Assembly: GCA_964035795.1 (NCBI GenBank)
Contig: OZ038321.1
Location: 15,493,971-15,557,970, forward strand
Direction: 5' to 3'
DNA from: Pterobdella sp. o SKG-2022
Lineage: Eukaryota > Annelida > Clitellata > Hirudinida > Piscicolidae
Length of the DNA: 64,000 nucleotides
Shown: positions 1 through 11,640 of the stretch, piece after piece
Numbering within the stretch: position 1 is the stretch's first letter
How the letters are laid out: each line of letters opens with the position of its first letter
The notes under the pieces: model-generated
Databases searched by the model: none
What the model was told of the DNA's origin: nothing
The model's input: the letters and a program-made list of their open reading frames with translations, nothing else
Made by a program: the position numbers and the translations under genes

Positions 1-190
1 TTTTGAAACTGTTCAAAAACTTCAAGGCATTCATTGAAACAGAGTTTGAAGGCATAAAGCATTTTTGGGCTCTATCAGCAAGTTGCCCAAAAATGAAAAT
101 ACGTTGAGATATTTTTTGCTTTAACCGCTGTTGGTCATTACATGCATCAAAAATAAGAATAATACTTTCGTATGAACAAAGTTAATATTT

Positions 191-878
191 AAACTATCAT
201 AAACATCACTACGTGAACAGCACTTTAAAAAGCAAGGCAGACTGATCCCAGAGAAGACTATATGGAAGTACTTCAGTCAGATCTGCCAGGCCCTCAAGCA
301 CATGCATGCCAAACGCATCATGCACAGAGGTATGTGGTTTTATGCCATTACATATGTAAAATTTTTTGTGGTAAAAGTGTATAAGGTAGATACGATGTTT
401 CTAAATAATAACACAAAGGTGTTTAGAAAGTTATGAAGAGCTTTTCGATTTATAATAAAACCATCACCACCTGACGATGGATTTATTATAAATCAAAAAG
501 CTTGTGATACTTTTTTTAACATCTTAAGTTTATATTTTTTCCACTTAATTCGTAGGGTAAGACGTTGATCATAACTGTATTTGCAAATATAAGGTAAATT
601 GTCGGCCCGCATAGCTCAGCTGGTAGAGCATTGGATTAATTAGCTAAATTTACCGAGTTTGATCCCGTGTTGGGCCAACAATTAGCACCTGTTCCACAGT
701 GTGTTTTCGCTACATTAAATTTGTAGCAAGCGTTTTGAGCTACACGGAAAGGTGTTTTGTAAATACTACATTACATTTACCTGAACTTATTGGTTAGTTC
801 TTTTTATGAAGCTAACGTTTCATTATAAAGCCAAATTTTGGAAAACAAATTTTATGTTTTATTCAACCAATCAATTAA
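191..878 (+). repeat. Segmental duplication copy 1 (NEK exon plus SINE)
   Basis: This block matches 18811-19498 at a constant offset of 18620 with no indels and about 13 substitutions by eye (about 98 percent identity). It covers the end of a NEK intron, the exon at 221-329, its donor and a complete tRNA-derived SINE. The downstream NEK exons follow only this copy. Confidence 0.9.
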
Positions 879-1532
879 GCAGGTCTTTCGTAATATTATT
901 TTTTATTTGATCACTTTCAATTGATTGTACAAAATTATAATAAGGACTAACAACGCATCAGACATAAAGCCAGCCAACGTGTTCATCAAGGCGGAAGGCG
1001 TGGTGAAGTTGGGGGACCTAGGTCTGGGTCGCTTTTTCAGCTCCAAATCTAATGCTGCACACTCACTCGGTAGGTGCTCTTTTGTTGATAGAGAGGTCCT
1101 ATATGTATGATTAGTCATCAGCATTATTGGCGTTTAGCATCTCTCTTCATGCATCGTGAAACATAGGTTTAATTAAAATTGTCGTAATGAAATTTGATTT
1201 GTTATTTCAGCTTATAACTTTGAATGATATGATTTTGAGATAAATATTTAAAAAAAAATTTTTTTTTCTATAAAAATGATCATAAAGTTTTAGTAATTAT
1301 AGTTTAATTAATATAAAAATGTTTCATTTCAATTAAAAAATTTTGGATAAATTTAAATTTCTATAATTTATTATTATCGTCGTCACCACCAGTGGGCACT
1401 CCGTATTACATGAGTCCTGAGAGAATACATGAGAATGGTTACAACCTCAAGTCTGATATATGGTCTCTTGGTTGTCTTCTCTATGAGGTTTTTAGTGAAA
1501 GATGGATGGATGGATGAATGGATGGATAGATA

Positions 1533-1587
<55 letters not shown>

Positions 1588-2365
1588 AGATGTAGATAGA
1601 AAGATAAAAATTATATGATTATTGTAATTAAGATGGCAGCGCTACAATCCCCCTTCTATGGTGAGAAGATGAACTTGTATTCATTGTGTAAGAAGATTGA
1701 ACAATGTGACTACCCACCCATCCCCAGTGATCAGTATTCTTCTCAGGTATCCAGTTCTCCTTTTTCTATTCTATGTTAATAATATACCTTTGTGTTTTTT
1801 AAGTTGAGTTTTTTTCGCTAACGTTTTATGATAAGGCTAAACTTATCGAAAATTATAGCTTTTGATTCTCAATAAATGTATTGAAAATTTCTCTTATTTG
1901 ATGTTTTTTGTTACAAAATATTAAAGAAAAATAAATACGATGTCTTTGAGAAGTTGAAGTAAGTAATTCGTTTTTTTCTTTTCTATTTAATGAAAATTAT
2001 TTGAACACTAAAGGCAATTTTATTAAGTACAAAGCTTTTCGTTAACAAAGTAACATTATCAAGTACGTACTTGATAATGTTACTTTAGTGTTCAAATAAT
2101 TTTCAGTATTTTCTTTGGCTAAAGAAGATTATTATCTTTTCTATTTGTGTCTTCCAAGCTTATATATTTCAAGCCATAGTTCTACTATGAGCATACTTCT
2201 TATTTATTTAAAATTTGTTTTCAAAGTTGTATCCAAAAATGAGTATTAATATCATCATCACTACAGCTGAGTGAGTTAGTGGGTGCATGCATTCAGAGAG
2301 AAGCGGTTGACCGCAAAGACATCTCTTATGTGTGTCAAGTAGCCTGTGCTCTGTATGATAACTGA
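221..2365 (+). CDS. NEK6/NEK7-type serine/threonine kinase, C-terminal exons (5' end outside window)
   Basis: Five exons share one frame: 221-329, 962-1069, 1393-1487, 1633-1746 and 2267-2365. They are joined by GT-AG introns whose phases all agree. They encode the last 174 residues of a NIMA-related kinase: catalytic [13 protein letters not shown] in place of DFG (a NEK6/7 trait), activation loop [12 protein letters not shown], and the C-lobe stretch [18 protein letters not shown]. The protein ends in TGA at 2363-2365, close to the usual NEK6/7 end. In other animals these short kinases act in mitotic spindle formation and are activated by NEK9; that role is carried over from the family. The glycine loop and VALK lysine lie on exons before the window. 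Introns carry a SINE (601-775) and a GATT microsatellite. NEK6 versus NEK7 cannot be decided, as invertebrates often have a single co-orthologue. Confidence 0.9.
601..775 (+). repeat. tRNA-derived SINE, copy 1
   Basis: The head resembles a tRNA with box A (TAGCTCAGCTGGTAGAGC) and a degenerate box B (GAGTTTGATCCC). Folded as a tRNA, its loop would carry anticodon AAT, but the acceptor stem is mismatched. A non-tRNA body of about 100 bp follows and is shared with copies at 6704 and 19221. It lies in a NEK intron. Confidence 0.8.
1499..1598. repeat. GATG/GATT microsatellite in NEK intron
   Basis: About 100 bp of GATG units passing into at least fifteen GATT units. It fills most of the short intron 1488-1632, beginning about ten bases after the splice donor. 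Confidence 0.9.
1991..2105. repeat. Foldback (MITE-like) element with nested palindromes
   Basis: Arms 1991-2012 and 2084-2105 are perfect 22-nt inverted repeats. Inside them lies a perfect 40-bp palindrome (2047-2086). The core contains AAGCTTTTCGTTAAC and ACATTATCAAGT, which recur in the foldback elements at about 4.7, 32.6 and 43.0 kb. It sits in the last NEK intron. No coding capacity. Confidence 0.75.
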
Positions 2366-2643
2366 TGAGGAAGAAGATGATAAATAAGAATGAAGAGAAT
2401 AATGATTAAGAAAAACGCAAAAAAGGAAGAATGGTTAGAAGAAAATTATGTATAAGTTATCTATTATGCATTGTTTTTGTGAAAATAGCTTGTTTTTTTG
2501 TTATTTCAAAATATATATTCATAATATTAATAGCAAAATCAAAATCTTTTTTATAATCAAACAAAATTTTATTTTGTCTTTTTGTATAATTTTTATTATA
2601 TATACCATATATATATAATATATATATGCCTTGACTATCTTTT

Positions 2644-3192
2644 CAGTTCTTTTCAGACTCGACTATTGTAATTATCTTTTTTGTGGACTTCGAACTGTCT
2701 CATCTCCAAGTGGAAATCTCTGAAATCGCGCTTCTACAACTGTTATCAAGCCGATTTCTATTCTTCATCTCATGCTTGCCTTGACCGCCTTCATTGGTTG
2801 CTGGTCGCACTAAGAGCTCAGTTCAAGTTACTGTGGCTCACCGTTAATATTCTATATTTCAATCAGCCGGCTTATTTATATGAGCTTTTTTCTATCATAC
2901 AGACTCATGAGTCTTTCAGGTCTAAAAACTGTGGTATATGGCTTCATGAGGCTGTTTCTCTTAAAGCTTTTTCATATCGCTCTTTTTCGCATACCACTTC
3001 TCATTTATGGAATTCTCTTCCACCTAATCTGCGTTTCTCACTTTATCTTAAACATTTTTGCAAGCGTTTAAAAACGCATCTTTATAGCCGCATTTCTCTG
3101 CCCTAGCTCTTTTGGATACACGAGCGCCTCTGTAACAAATCTAGTTAGCAACCTCTACGCTTACAAATGAATAATAATAATATTAATATGAT
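2644..3192 (+). mobile_element. LINE 3' end (CR1/L2-like), degenerate
   Basis: A frame from about 2644 to 3106 encodes the C-terminal region found after the RT domain in CR1/L2/Jockey-type LINEs. Visible marks are RLDYCN, LHWLLVALRAQFKLLWLT, HLWNSLPPNLR and KRLKTHLYSR. An AATA-rich tail at about 3167-3192 fits a LINE 3' end. The palm domain is absent, so this is a 5'-truncated copy. A second scrap of the same 3' end is at 39081-39215. Confidence 0.75.
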
Positions 3193-4660
3193 ATTTTCAA
3201 TAATTTATTTCGATTAGTTTTTAATTGCTTCAATTTTTGATTATTTCAGTATTAAAAACTCAATTTGCTAATGTTTGCACTTTCGTGCTTATAACCATGT
3301 TTAAAGCCATTTGTGCATGTGTATTTTTATCTACAGCAATCTTTCCATCCATTTAAAAAGATGCATATCAGCCGCAAATATTTGTCCATTGTTTGATTAT
3401 TATGAAAAATCTGTAATGGTTTTGAGAATGTATATTTATTCTGCTCTTGATTCTTTATTCTCGCCATCTAGTCATTTATTCACTTAATTCTTCAAGTACG
3501 CTTATTGTTATAAATTATTCAATGTAGTATTGAACCTGTTTTTACCAAGTTTTCACTTTCTTTACAAATTTTCTCTGTAAGCTTAAACTCTGCACAAACA
3601 TTTAAAATTGATTTCACTGGATTCATACTACAATCTTAATCTTATTAGATTATACTGCTGTACATCTTATACTAACTGGGGTTGACAACAGTCAGCCTAG
3701 GTTAATTATACTATTATATTGTAATTTGTAAAATCAGCCATTTATTTACTACAGTGTCATCTTTATATTTCTACATATTACTAAAAGAATCCATAAGAAA
3801 CAAAATAATTGTTTTCATATAGTGTGGTTGGATAGTAATTTCCTTCATTTTTAAATCAGTAACTATTTATCTCCTTGCAAATATTCATTATTTAATTTTT
3901 ATTTATTCATTAAAATTTTTGATATTTGTAAATTTATGTTTTTCTTCATTTTATTACTGTATCGTTGTGTTTATAGCTTGAATTTATGCATACTTGATGT
4001 GTGATATGCTTGAAGTACAAGGGTTCTTAAATTTTTATACAAGTTTTTCAATGCATAATTTTTAACATTTCATAGAAACTATGCTGCCTTTGGAATCAAA
4101 TACTTTTTTTACTAATTATTTTTGCCTCTGAATAGTTTTTTTCATTATTATTGCTTGAATTTTTTATCGGGACTTGATTTTCAAAAGTAAACAAAAGTTA
4201 TTTGATTATAAATATTGAGCTTAAAATTATAGAAGAAAAAATACTAAAATTTTAGAATTCAAGATTCATTATTAACAAAGCTTTTCTGTATTAATAAAAA
4301 ATCATCAGGTTTCACATTTATAAGCTTAGTAATCATCGCTTGCTTATAACAGTTGATATGTTCATCAACAGTAAGAGTATACATTTTCATTGCCCCAAAC
4401 AACGGCCTTCAATTATATCGAATCTTCATTTATCAGTGATATTCTGTTTTAATGTTGAAAGATGATATTCAGATGAAATAAATGTTATTTACGTTAAGTT
4501 GTGGTACTCCGCTTTATCTTCGTAAACATGGTTTTGTAGAAGAAATAAATATTTTACTATTAAAATTTATATTTGGTATTGATAATGTTAATAATTTTTT
4601 TTTCAAGATAGTTTTTTCAAAAAAAAGTTTGATAAGAACCAATCAAATAGAGTTGTGTAT
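3193..4660. other. AT-rich non-coding stretch with a dispersed TATACTGCTGTA motif
   Basis: No coding potential or RNA gene seen. At 3651-3715 it carries a sequence starting TATACTGCTGTA with an imperfect inverted partner (ACAACAGTCAGCC), related to 52438-52482 and 52601-52650. A short ORF at 4482-4727 has no recognisable features. Confidence 0.5.
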
Positions 4661-4671
4661 AACTTTAACGT

Positions 4672-4768
4672 TTATATATTCAAATGAAAACACGGGAGTT
4701 TATTTTATTCCACGAAGCTTTTCGTAAGATGAACTTACATTATCAAGTCTTTTCATTTGAATATTTAT
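4672..4768. repeat. Foldback (MITE-like) element
   Basis: Inverted arms of about 19 nt (4672-4690 and 4750-4768, built on ATATTCAAATGAAAA) flank the core CACGAAGCTTTTCGTAAG and CTTACATTATCAAGT seen in the other foldback copies. Confidence 0.65.
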
Positions 4769-4854
4769 ATTTGGCTCGAAGAATTAAAATTTAACGTTTA
4801 GGCAGTTTAAATAAAATATACTATTCATTCGATAGTTTTCATTTGGGATAGAAG

Positions 4855-5530
4855 TGAAACCCTCTAGTTTTCTCGTAGACATGAAAAGAACTTTTGATAG
4901 GCTCTCAAGAAAAGTTATAAAAAGGGCGCTGTTTTACAAGTTTTATTGGCGCTAATGGTGAGTCAAGAATGATCGATTTGAAGAGTTTTTAGTGTCAGTC
5001 TGTATGCATCAAGGGTTTGTTTTATTGCTATTACTATTTTCAAGTGATTAGTGTTTGAAAAACGATGTAATGCATAAAATTATATATGCATGTGACATTT
5101 CTTTAAATAATAATAATGTTTCAATAGAAACATTTTTTTGGAAAGATTTTGAAAATTGAAGTATCAAAGACTAAAGTTTCGATAAATGGCTTAGTACAAG
5201 AAGTGCGAAAAAAGTAAATTAGATCCATGTAGAGTTTGCGGTAAGCGAGTGATGGATAACTCAAAAAAGTGTTCAAAGTGCAATTCCTAGATCCATTCTA
5301 AGTGTGCAAAGTGTTCGTGAAGGGAGCTAAAGATTTCATATGTCTGAAATGTAAAAGTAGCTTAGACTTTTTGCCCAAGCTGTAGAATCTTTATGCGATG
5401 GCATTGAGGCAGTGCGTCCTTTTTTTTACTTAGAAGTTAAGTTGATTCTAACAAAGATTACGAGGCAGTGGTAACTGCAAAAATGAGAGCAGACTGGACG
5501 AAGTTAAAAAATCTGAAAATATTTCATCAT
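4855..5530 (+). mobile_element. RTE-type LINE fragment with PHD-like finger (family D), badly decayed
   Basis: Reading through several frames gives FVDMKRTFDR (motif with the first RT aspartate), then CMHQGFV (equivalent of VHQGSVLSP), then a Cys-rich segment DPCRVCGKRVMDNSKKC, and later AVVTAKMRA. The same order is seen in better copies at 16.6, 29.7 and 50.1 kb. Several stops and shifts make it a relic. Confidence 0.65.
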
Positions 5531-6700
5531 ATAAAAGTTTTTCCCTTAAAATAAAAGAAAAAAACTAAGCTTCCTAAGATCAACTATGCTACATAGAACA
5601 GGGGTTTGTTGTCTCAGAAAAATGAGCTGGATATTTAAAAAAAACAGAGCTATAATGAAAGAATTTTACGGAGCAAAGTGATAAGGTAAGTTTAGAAATA
5701 ATCACTAAATTGAAAAGCTGGGTTTGAGGTAAAAATTAGAAATATTGACTAAAATTAAAAGTTTTGATATGGTTTGATCAGGTGAAAAGGTAGGGTGAAG
5801 AAAATGCATTGAAATATGAATTTAATCAAAATAGGTTTTTCGAAAAATTGGGATAGACCAAATTTTATGTTGAAAGCCAAAACTGCGTAAAAAGTTATTA
5901 AAGTTGACTTAAAAAAGAATACTTTAGATAGGATTAAATGTATATTAGAAAAAATAAAACTGCAGTCTTTTTTAAATGAAGTATATCTAGCCACCTTCAG
6001 TACAGGGAGAATAAAACCAGATTTAAAATCTTGGTATCTAATCTATTCAATTTGTGATTTCGGTGTCATTTTAATGGTGTTTATAAACTCATTTACTTAC
6101 CCATGAAAGTTTTTTGAAAGATTTTAACATACAAATTTGTTGTTGAAGTTTTTTTGGACCTAAAAAGCCCATTTGATATCGAGCACAAACATTCTGCTTA
6201 CAAAAGGCTTTGTGCTTTGTTCAAGTATTATATGTGTGGCAATTTTTAGTTGCTTGTCTGTAGTAAAAGCTCAAAAAATATATCAACTTCTTAAAAAATT
6301 TAGCTGTACTTTTTTCCGGATCCATTTAATACGATGGTTTGAAGCAGCTAGTTTATAAGCAACCAAAACCCCATGCACTACAGCTCTATGAGTGAAAAAT
6401 ATATTTTATGTAATGTAATAAACCATTTATATATTGCTTTTCAGTGTATTTAGGATCAACCGCAAAAAAAACTCCAAAAACTACGGATGCAAAAAGTAAA
6501 ACTTTCTGGCCTTAGGAATAAAAACTTTAAAATCAAGATACGGGACTTATTTTTTTGACTTAGCTTTTGATTTTTCTGTTTTTGGACTATCTTTTTCCGG
6601 TTTTTCTTTAAAGTTAGTTTTTTTGAACCTTAGAAAGGGAATTTTAACATCTAGTATTACAATCTCTTAATCCGCTGATAGATTAACACATTTAACTAAC
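5531..6700. other. Non-coding stretch, possible RT relic at 6140-6310
   Basis: Mostly AT-rich sequence without a gene. Around 6140-6180 one frame reads FLDLKSPFDIEHKHS, which resembles an RT motif, but the rest does not hold up. I count it only as a possible highly decayed LINE. Confidence 0.3.
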
Positions 6701-6703
6701 TTA

Positions 6704-6875
6704 GTCGGCCAATATAGCTCAGAGGTAGAACATTAGACTAATTAGCTAAAGTTAATGGGTTCGATTCCGCGTGGGCCGACAATTAGCACCTATTTCTCAG
6801 TGTGTTTTCGCTACATTAAATTTGTAGCAAGCGCTTTGATTTCTAAGGAACAGCGCTTTATAAATACCACATTAA
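6704..6875 (+). repeat. tRNA-derived SINE, copy 2
   Basis: Head with box A (TAGCTCAGAGGTAGAAC) and a good box B (GGGTTCGATTCC), then the family body ending GCGCTTTATAAATACCACATTA. It is diverged from the other two copies, so insertion dates differ. GTCGGCC at the start pairs with GGCCGAC at the end of the tRNA-like part. Confidence 0.8.
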
Positions 6876-7883
6876 ATTAGTTGTCAAAGCATTTTCAGCT
6901 ACTTTTCTCGAGACAGGTTGAAGTTATTTGTGCGTGGCTTAGAGAAATAGTGTCACTGCAAGTAAAAACCTAAACCATCTTTCGAAAATTTTTCAAGAAT
7001 GAACTGCCATCTCATCTAGACGTTTTCTATCGATGGTATATGGGCTTATGACAGAACTATTTTATCAAGTCAAGTCTCAGCAAGCCTTTGTGAAATGCAC
7101 AATGATGAGTCACTGTACAACTGATATTTAATTGAGATCTCTGTTCATCTCCGAATCTAAAAATGGTATTGGAATGAAATTGAGGCAGACAGAAGCTTGT
7201 TCTTATGAGACAGTCAGCAATCTTGCTTTCTAAAATATCGAAGAGAAGTTGTCAAGATTATCAAATTTCAATGATAGAATGCTTGTAGTATCCTAGATAC
7301 TTTCATTAACCAAAAAAAATTTCAGAAAATATTTCAATTATGGTTAATCAAAACAAATTAAACACTTTTACTCAGCTGGTGAGGTTTATTTTTTTTAAAC
7401 TTGACAGTTTGCTTGTTTATTTTGAACAGAGACATTGATTTTAAAAAAATCTTCAAATAAAACTTATTGAGAGTTAATCCTTATATAGAATAAAAAAAAC
7501 AAGTTACAAGCTTTGTTTGAAAAAAACCATTAAGTTAAATATAAGGTTATACTGAGTAATTATTTTAAACTAATACTGAGCTTATTTTTTCACCTTGTAA
7601 ACAAAAATATACATCTATCCTCAAAAATAAAAAAATATTTTTGATACACTTGATACTTCTCTTGGTGTCGAACCTTTTTTAGATTTGAATAAACTTGATA
7701 AAAAGACGTTGTTGTTTTTAGGAGTCCTAAACCAAAGAACAAATATTTAAAACTTCCTCAAAAAGAAAGCACTATTTTTTTTAGAAATTAATTTCATTCA
7801 TTTAATTTTTCTAAAACAAAACTTAAAAATTTTTTCTTTTTAAAAATTTAACCAAAAGTATTGTATAACTACGTTACATTTTC
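6876..7883. other. Intergenic AT-rich stretch
   Basis: No gene, RNA or clear repeat recognised. It contains the 5' flank of the gene starting at 7884; no convincing promoter element can be singled out. Confidence 0.5.
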
Positions 7884-9293
7884 ATGACGCAATTGACTTA
7901 TTATTCGAAAATGTTTCTCGAGGCAGTTAAGCTTAAGATTGTTTTAATATGCTTTTTATCCTGCTTTGTATTCAGCAGCCAAGGATGCGGTATTTTTCAT
8001 TGGATTGATAATTTTTATCATTACCTGCCACATAAGCTATTTTAGTTAATTAACGGTTTATTCAAATAAACACGTTATAAACATATTATTGATTGAAAAT
8101 AGGTAGTTATTAATACTTTGGATATAATCACTTGCTCAAAAGTTATAAAAATATAACAATATTTACTTTGATAATACGTTTAATAACTAATAAAAACATT
8201 ATAAAAATAATAATGAACAATAAAAATCAGACTTTTTATAAGCTAAATCCTTGGGCTTGCCAGAGCTAAAGAACTTATATTTTAAGCATGAGCGAGAAAA
8301 CGATTATTTCAAAATGGTTATCAGACACTTGCATTGAAAACTTGCTACAAAGCTTCTCAGACAACTCAGTAGTTACAAAGTAACCCGCAAACACAACTCA
8401 GTAGCTACAAAATAATCTATAAGCAATCTGCTGGTTGCTGCAGAAATATTACTGCAAATTCATTAAACCATTGCGATATTTTTGCGATAATTTTATAATA
8501 TTTGTCATTTTTCTGTATAAAATTTAATATGAATGAAAAAATTACTTCAACAGAGAATTTCGAGGACTTGCTTAGCCTGGAAATCTCCAATAGCGTTCAA
8601 ATGAATAACCAAACGGTGAACACCAAAATATTAGATAATGATGAGGAAACGTGTGATTTTGTTGGAAAAACCGAACTAATTACTTTTTATGAGTTCAGTA
8701 TTATACAGCCGTTTGCTTCACTGAATTTTTGTCTAAGTGTCGAGTTTGATGACAATAGTAAGTAAATACTTTTTTTAATTTTTTCAATTCAAACTTGAAA
8801 AACTAAAACTTACAGACGAACATACTTTAGAAGTGCTCTATCTAGTAAATTCTGTTTGGGACCCTGAAAAAAAAGTGGTTCTAAAAGGAAAAGGAATAAA
8901 GGCCGATCTTAGTGGTTCGTTCGGTGGAGAGACTTTTTCTAAAGTGAGACTTGTACCTGGAAAAGACTCAAAACTGCTTAGAGTTTGCACAGTTAATATT
9001 CTTAGAAACATTACTATGGAAGAAGCTGTCGAAGAACGCAAAAGAACTGCACCAACCACCGTGGTACCAGCAGAAAGTAATTCCACACTAACTATTATAA
9101 TCATATTAGTGGTGGTTGTTATTGTTGTGGGAGCTGTGGGCGCATACATTTACAAGTGAGTTGAATTATGAATTTTTACGTGAATGAGCAATTGTTTAAT
9201 TTAGTTTGATAAAGATTTCGTAAAAAAGTTAGCTAGATAATAAAAATGTCTCATTGCAGTCAAAAGAAGAAAGCGAAGGTTGAGTACATGTAA
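7884..9293 (+). CDS. Unrecognised type I single-pass membrane glycoprotein (4 exons)
   Basis: Exons 7884-7989, 8554-8757, 8816-9155 and 9260-9293 splice with matching phases into 227 residues. Exon 1 encodes a signal peptide (KIVLICFLSCFVFSSQG). An alternative ATG at 7911 has a better A at -3 and leaves the signal core intact. The ectodomain is about 155 residues, probably beta-rich, with sequons NQT, NIT and NST. A transmembrane helix follows (STLTIIIILVVVVIVVGAVG), then a short basic tail ending KVEYM. Donors GTAAGT and GTGAGT and acceptors ACTTACAG and CATTGCAG are good; the first donor (GTATTT) is weaker. A poly(A) signal AATAAA lies at 9411-9416. I recognise no family. It could be a small adhesion, receptor-like or coat protein. 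Few ectodomain cysteines argue against Ig or EGF folds. Confidence 0.65.
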
Positions 9294-9902
9294 ATTCTAA
9301 CATGACTCATGTTTCTAATTTTTTATTTAAAGTTTTTAATTTATAATGTTGACTTTAGTTTTACCACAATTTTTATCACCACCTTTTGTCATCAATTATA
9401 TTTTTTGAGAAATAAACTTTTTTTTCACACATCGGAACAAAAACAGAAACTTAGGTTTTTGGTAATATAGGTTTACTTTTAAAATTTAAAAGTAAAATTT
9501 CTCTTCAAGTAAAAAAAACTTCTATGATAAACAAAACTCTGCACCGTTATTTGTCTGCAATATTAAGGGTTTTTCACCGCAGCAAGAAATATCGACAAAA
9601 AAGCCACTAGTAAAATTTTACAATTATTGTTCGTCAATCGTGTTCGAATATGACCATGGCAACAAAGAAAAAAATATTATTTATTTATATATACATATAT
9701 ATTTTACTTAATGAAGATGTATAGAAAATTATCATAGTGAGAGATGAAAATAAATATTATCATAAAATAAATCAATAAATAAGAATGAATACGTAAGCTA
9801 TAATAGTAATGATAATAATAATAGTAATAATAGAAGAACAAAATAAAAGTAAAATATTAAATGAATAGAAATAAATAAGCTGAAATAAAGATAAAATAGT
9901 TC

Positions 9903-11640
9903 TTATCTGTGTGTTCTTGTGTGGCTGATCAGACCGATTCGCGCCAAAAAACCTCTTCCGCATGTTTGGCATCAGTGTGTGGGAAGTCTCTCTGGTGCAC
10001 CTTCTCCAGCTTTGCGGCTTATGCGTTTTAATTTTGCAGCGTTTAGACGGTTTTCTTTTGAGAAAAGTGCACCATTACTGATCAATCTACGCCAAGCGGG
10101 CCTGTCAGAGGCAGCTTTTTCCCACGCAGTGACGTCTATATTGAAGTTCTTTAAATTTGACTTAAAATAATCTTTATTATGTTTGCGTGAGGCTCCGATT
10201 TCTCTTTGACCATTTTTGAGCTGACCGTAGAAGAGTTGTTTAGGAATTCTAGAGTCCGCCATACGAGATACATGACCAGCCCATCGTATCTGTGCCTTAC
10301 GCATCATCGTAATAACACTGGGAAGGTTTGCCCTCTCCAATACTTCAGTGTCTGGGACAAAGTCATTCCAGCGTATATTGAGAATTCTGCGAAGACACCG
10401 AGTATGGAATTGCTGGAGTTGTTTCTCGTGGCGTCTGAATACTGTCCATGCTTCACAGCCATATAGTAGTGTGGTCAATACTACGGCTTTATAGACTTTA
10501 ACTCTCGTGGACTGTGATATCCCGCTTCTCTCCCACACCTTTTTCCTCAATCTTCCAAAAGCAGAGCTGGCTTTGGCAATTCGGTTTTTGATCTCATCAT
10601 CAATGTTTATACGACGAGAAAGTGTACTGCCTAGATAAGTGAAGTTGTCAACTGCCTGTAACCTTTGTCCTTTCACTAAAATGTGTGGTTTGTGGTAAGG
10701 TTTTTCTGGGGCAGGTTGAAACATCACTTCGATTTTTTGGGCGTTGATGATCAAACCGAAGTCGTCACAAGCGGATGAGAATTAATCTACTTCCCGTTGC
10801 ATTTCTTGCTCAGTCGCAGCGTTGAACGCACAATCATCAGCGAACAAAAGATCTCTAATTTTAGTCTCGTTCACTTTTGAGAGAGCCCGAAGACGTCTGA
10901 GGTTGAAAAGATTCCCATCGTACCGATATCTAATTGGAATGCCAGTTGGACTGTCTTTGAAAGCCTCCATCAGCATTGCTGCAAACATCATGCTGAACAG
11001 TGTTGGGGCTAAGACACAGCCCTTCTTGACTCCGTTGGTCACCTGAAAGGGTTCTGAGCTTCCATCATCGTTGAGCACTCTAGCTACCAGATCATCATGA
11101 AAAAGACGGACCATTTTTACAAATTTTTCTGGACAACCAAATTTTGCTAGGATTTTCCATAAACCTTCTCTGCTTACTGAGTCGAAAGCTTTTTTGAGGT
11201 CAATAAAAGAGATATAGAGGTCTTGGCGTTGTTCCATACTTTTCTCCTGAAGTTGGCGTCCTGCAAAGATCATGTCAATGGTTCCTCTGCCAGTTCGGAA
11301 TCCACATTGACTCTCAGGTAGGTGATCTTGCTCTAAGTGCTTCAGTAGGCGGTTCAAGAGAACACGAGCCAAGATCTTTCCCGCAATTGAAAGAAGAGAG
11401 ATGCCTCTATGATTGTCACATTTACGTTTGTTTCCTTTTCTTTTATAAATGTGTACAAATGTGTCTTTAAATGCTTGTGGGAGCGTTTCTTTTTCCCAAT
11501 GTGAACGAAACAAATCAGTGAGTCTTTTGGTGAGTGAAATACCACCTGATTTGAATATTTCTGCCGGTATAGCATCAGGACCTGGGGCTTTACCTGTTGA
11601 CATATGCTTAATGGCTCTGGCGACTTCATCAACAGCATTG
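9903..11640 (-). mobile_element. LINE RT fragment with C-terminal C2H2 finger, 5'-truncated (family C)
   Basis: One frame on the minus strand runs 11640 to 9903 with only two in-frame stops (TAA at 10782-10784, TGA at 9972-9974). It has GKAPGPDAIPAEIFK, NHRGISLLSIAGKILARVLL, FIDLKKAFDSV, NGVKKGCVLAPTLF, LLFADDCAF (intact catalytic DD), then TYLGSTLSR, YGCEAWTV and IRWAGHVSRM. After the TGA it continues as a C2H2 finger (CQTCGRGF..ISHTRTH). The N-terminal endonuclease is missing; the copy breaks at about 11640 next to an A-run. An AT-rich simple-repeat tail lies at about 9760-9900. The near-intact frame suggests fairly recent insertion. Resemblance is to the large animal LINE group related to RTE; clade not assigned. 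Confidence 0.85.

Noticed and set aside
601..675. tRNA gene (also 6704 and 19221)
   Set aside because: The acceptor stem or T-arm is degenerate, and each is followed by the same non-tRNA body; these are SINE heads.
4482..4727. 81-codon ORF
   Set aside because: No domain; it partly overlaps a foldback element.
6140..6310. RT fragment (FLDLKSPFDIEH)
   Set aside because: Only one motif is seen and the flanks do not continue; kept only as a remark in the stretch entry.
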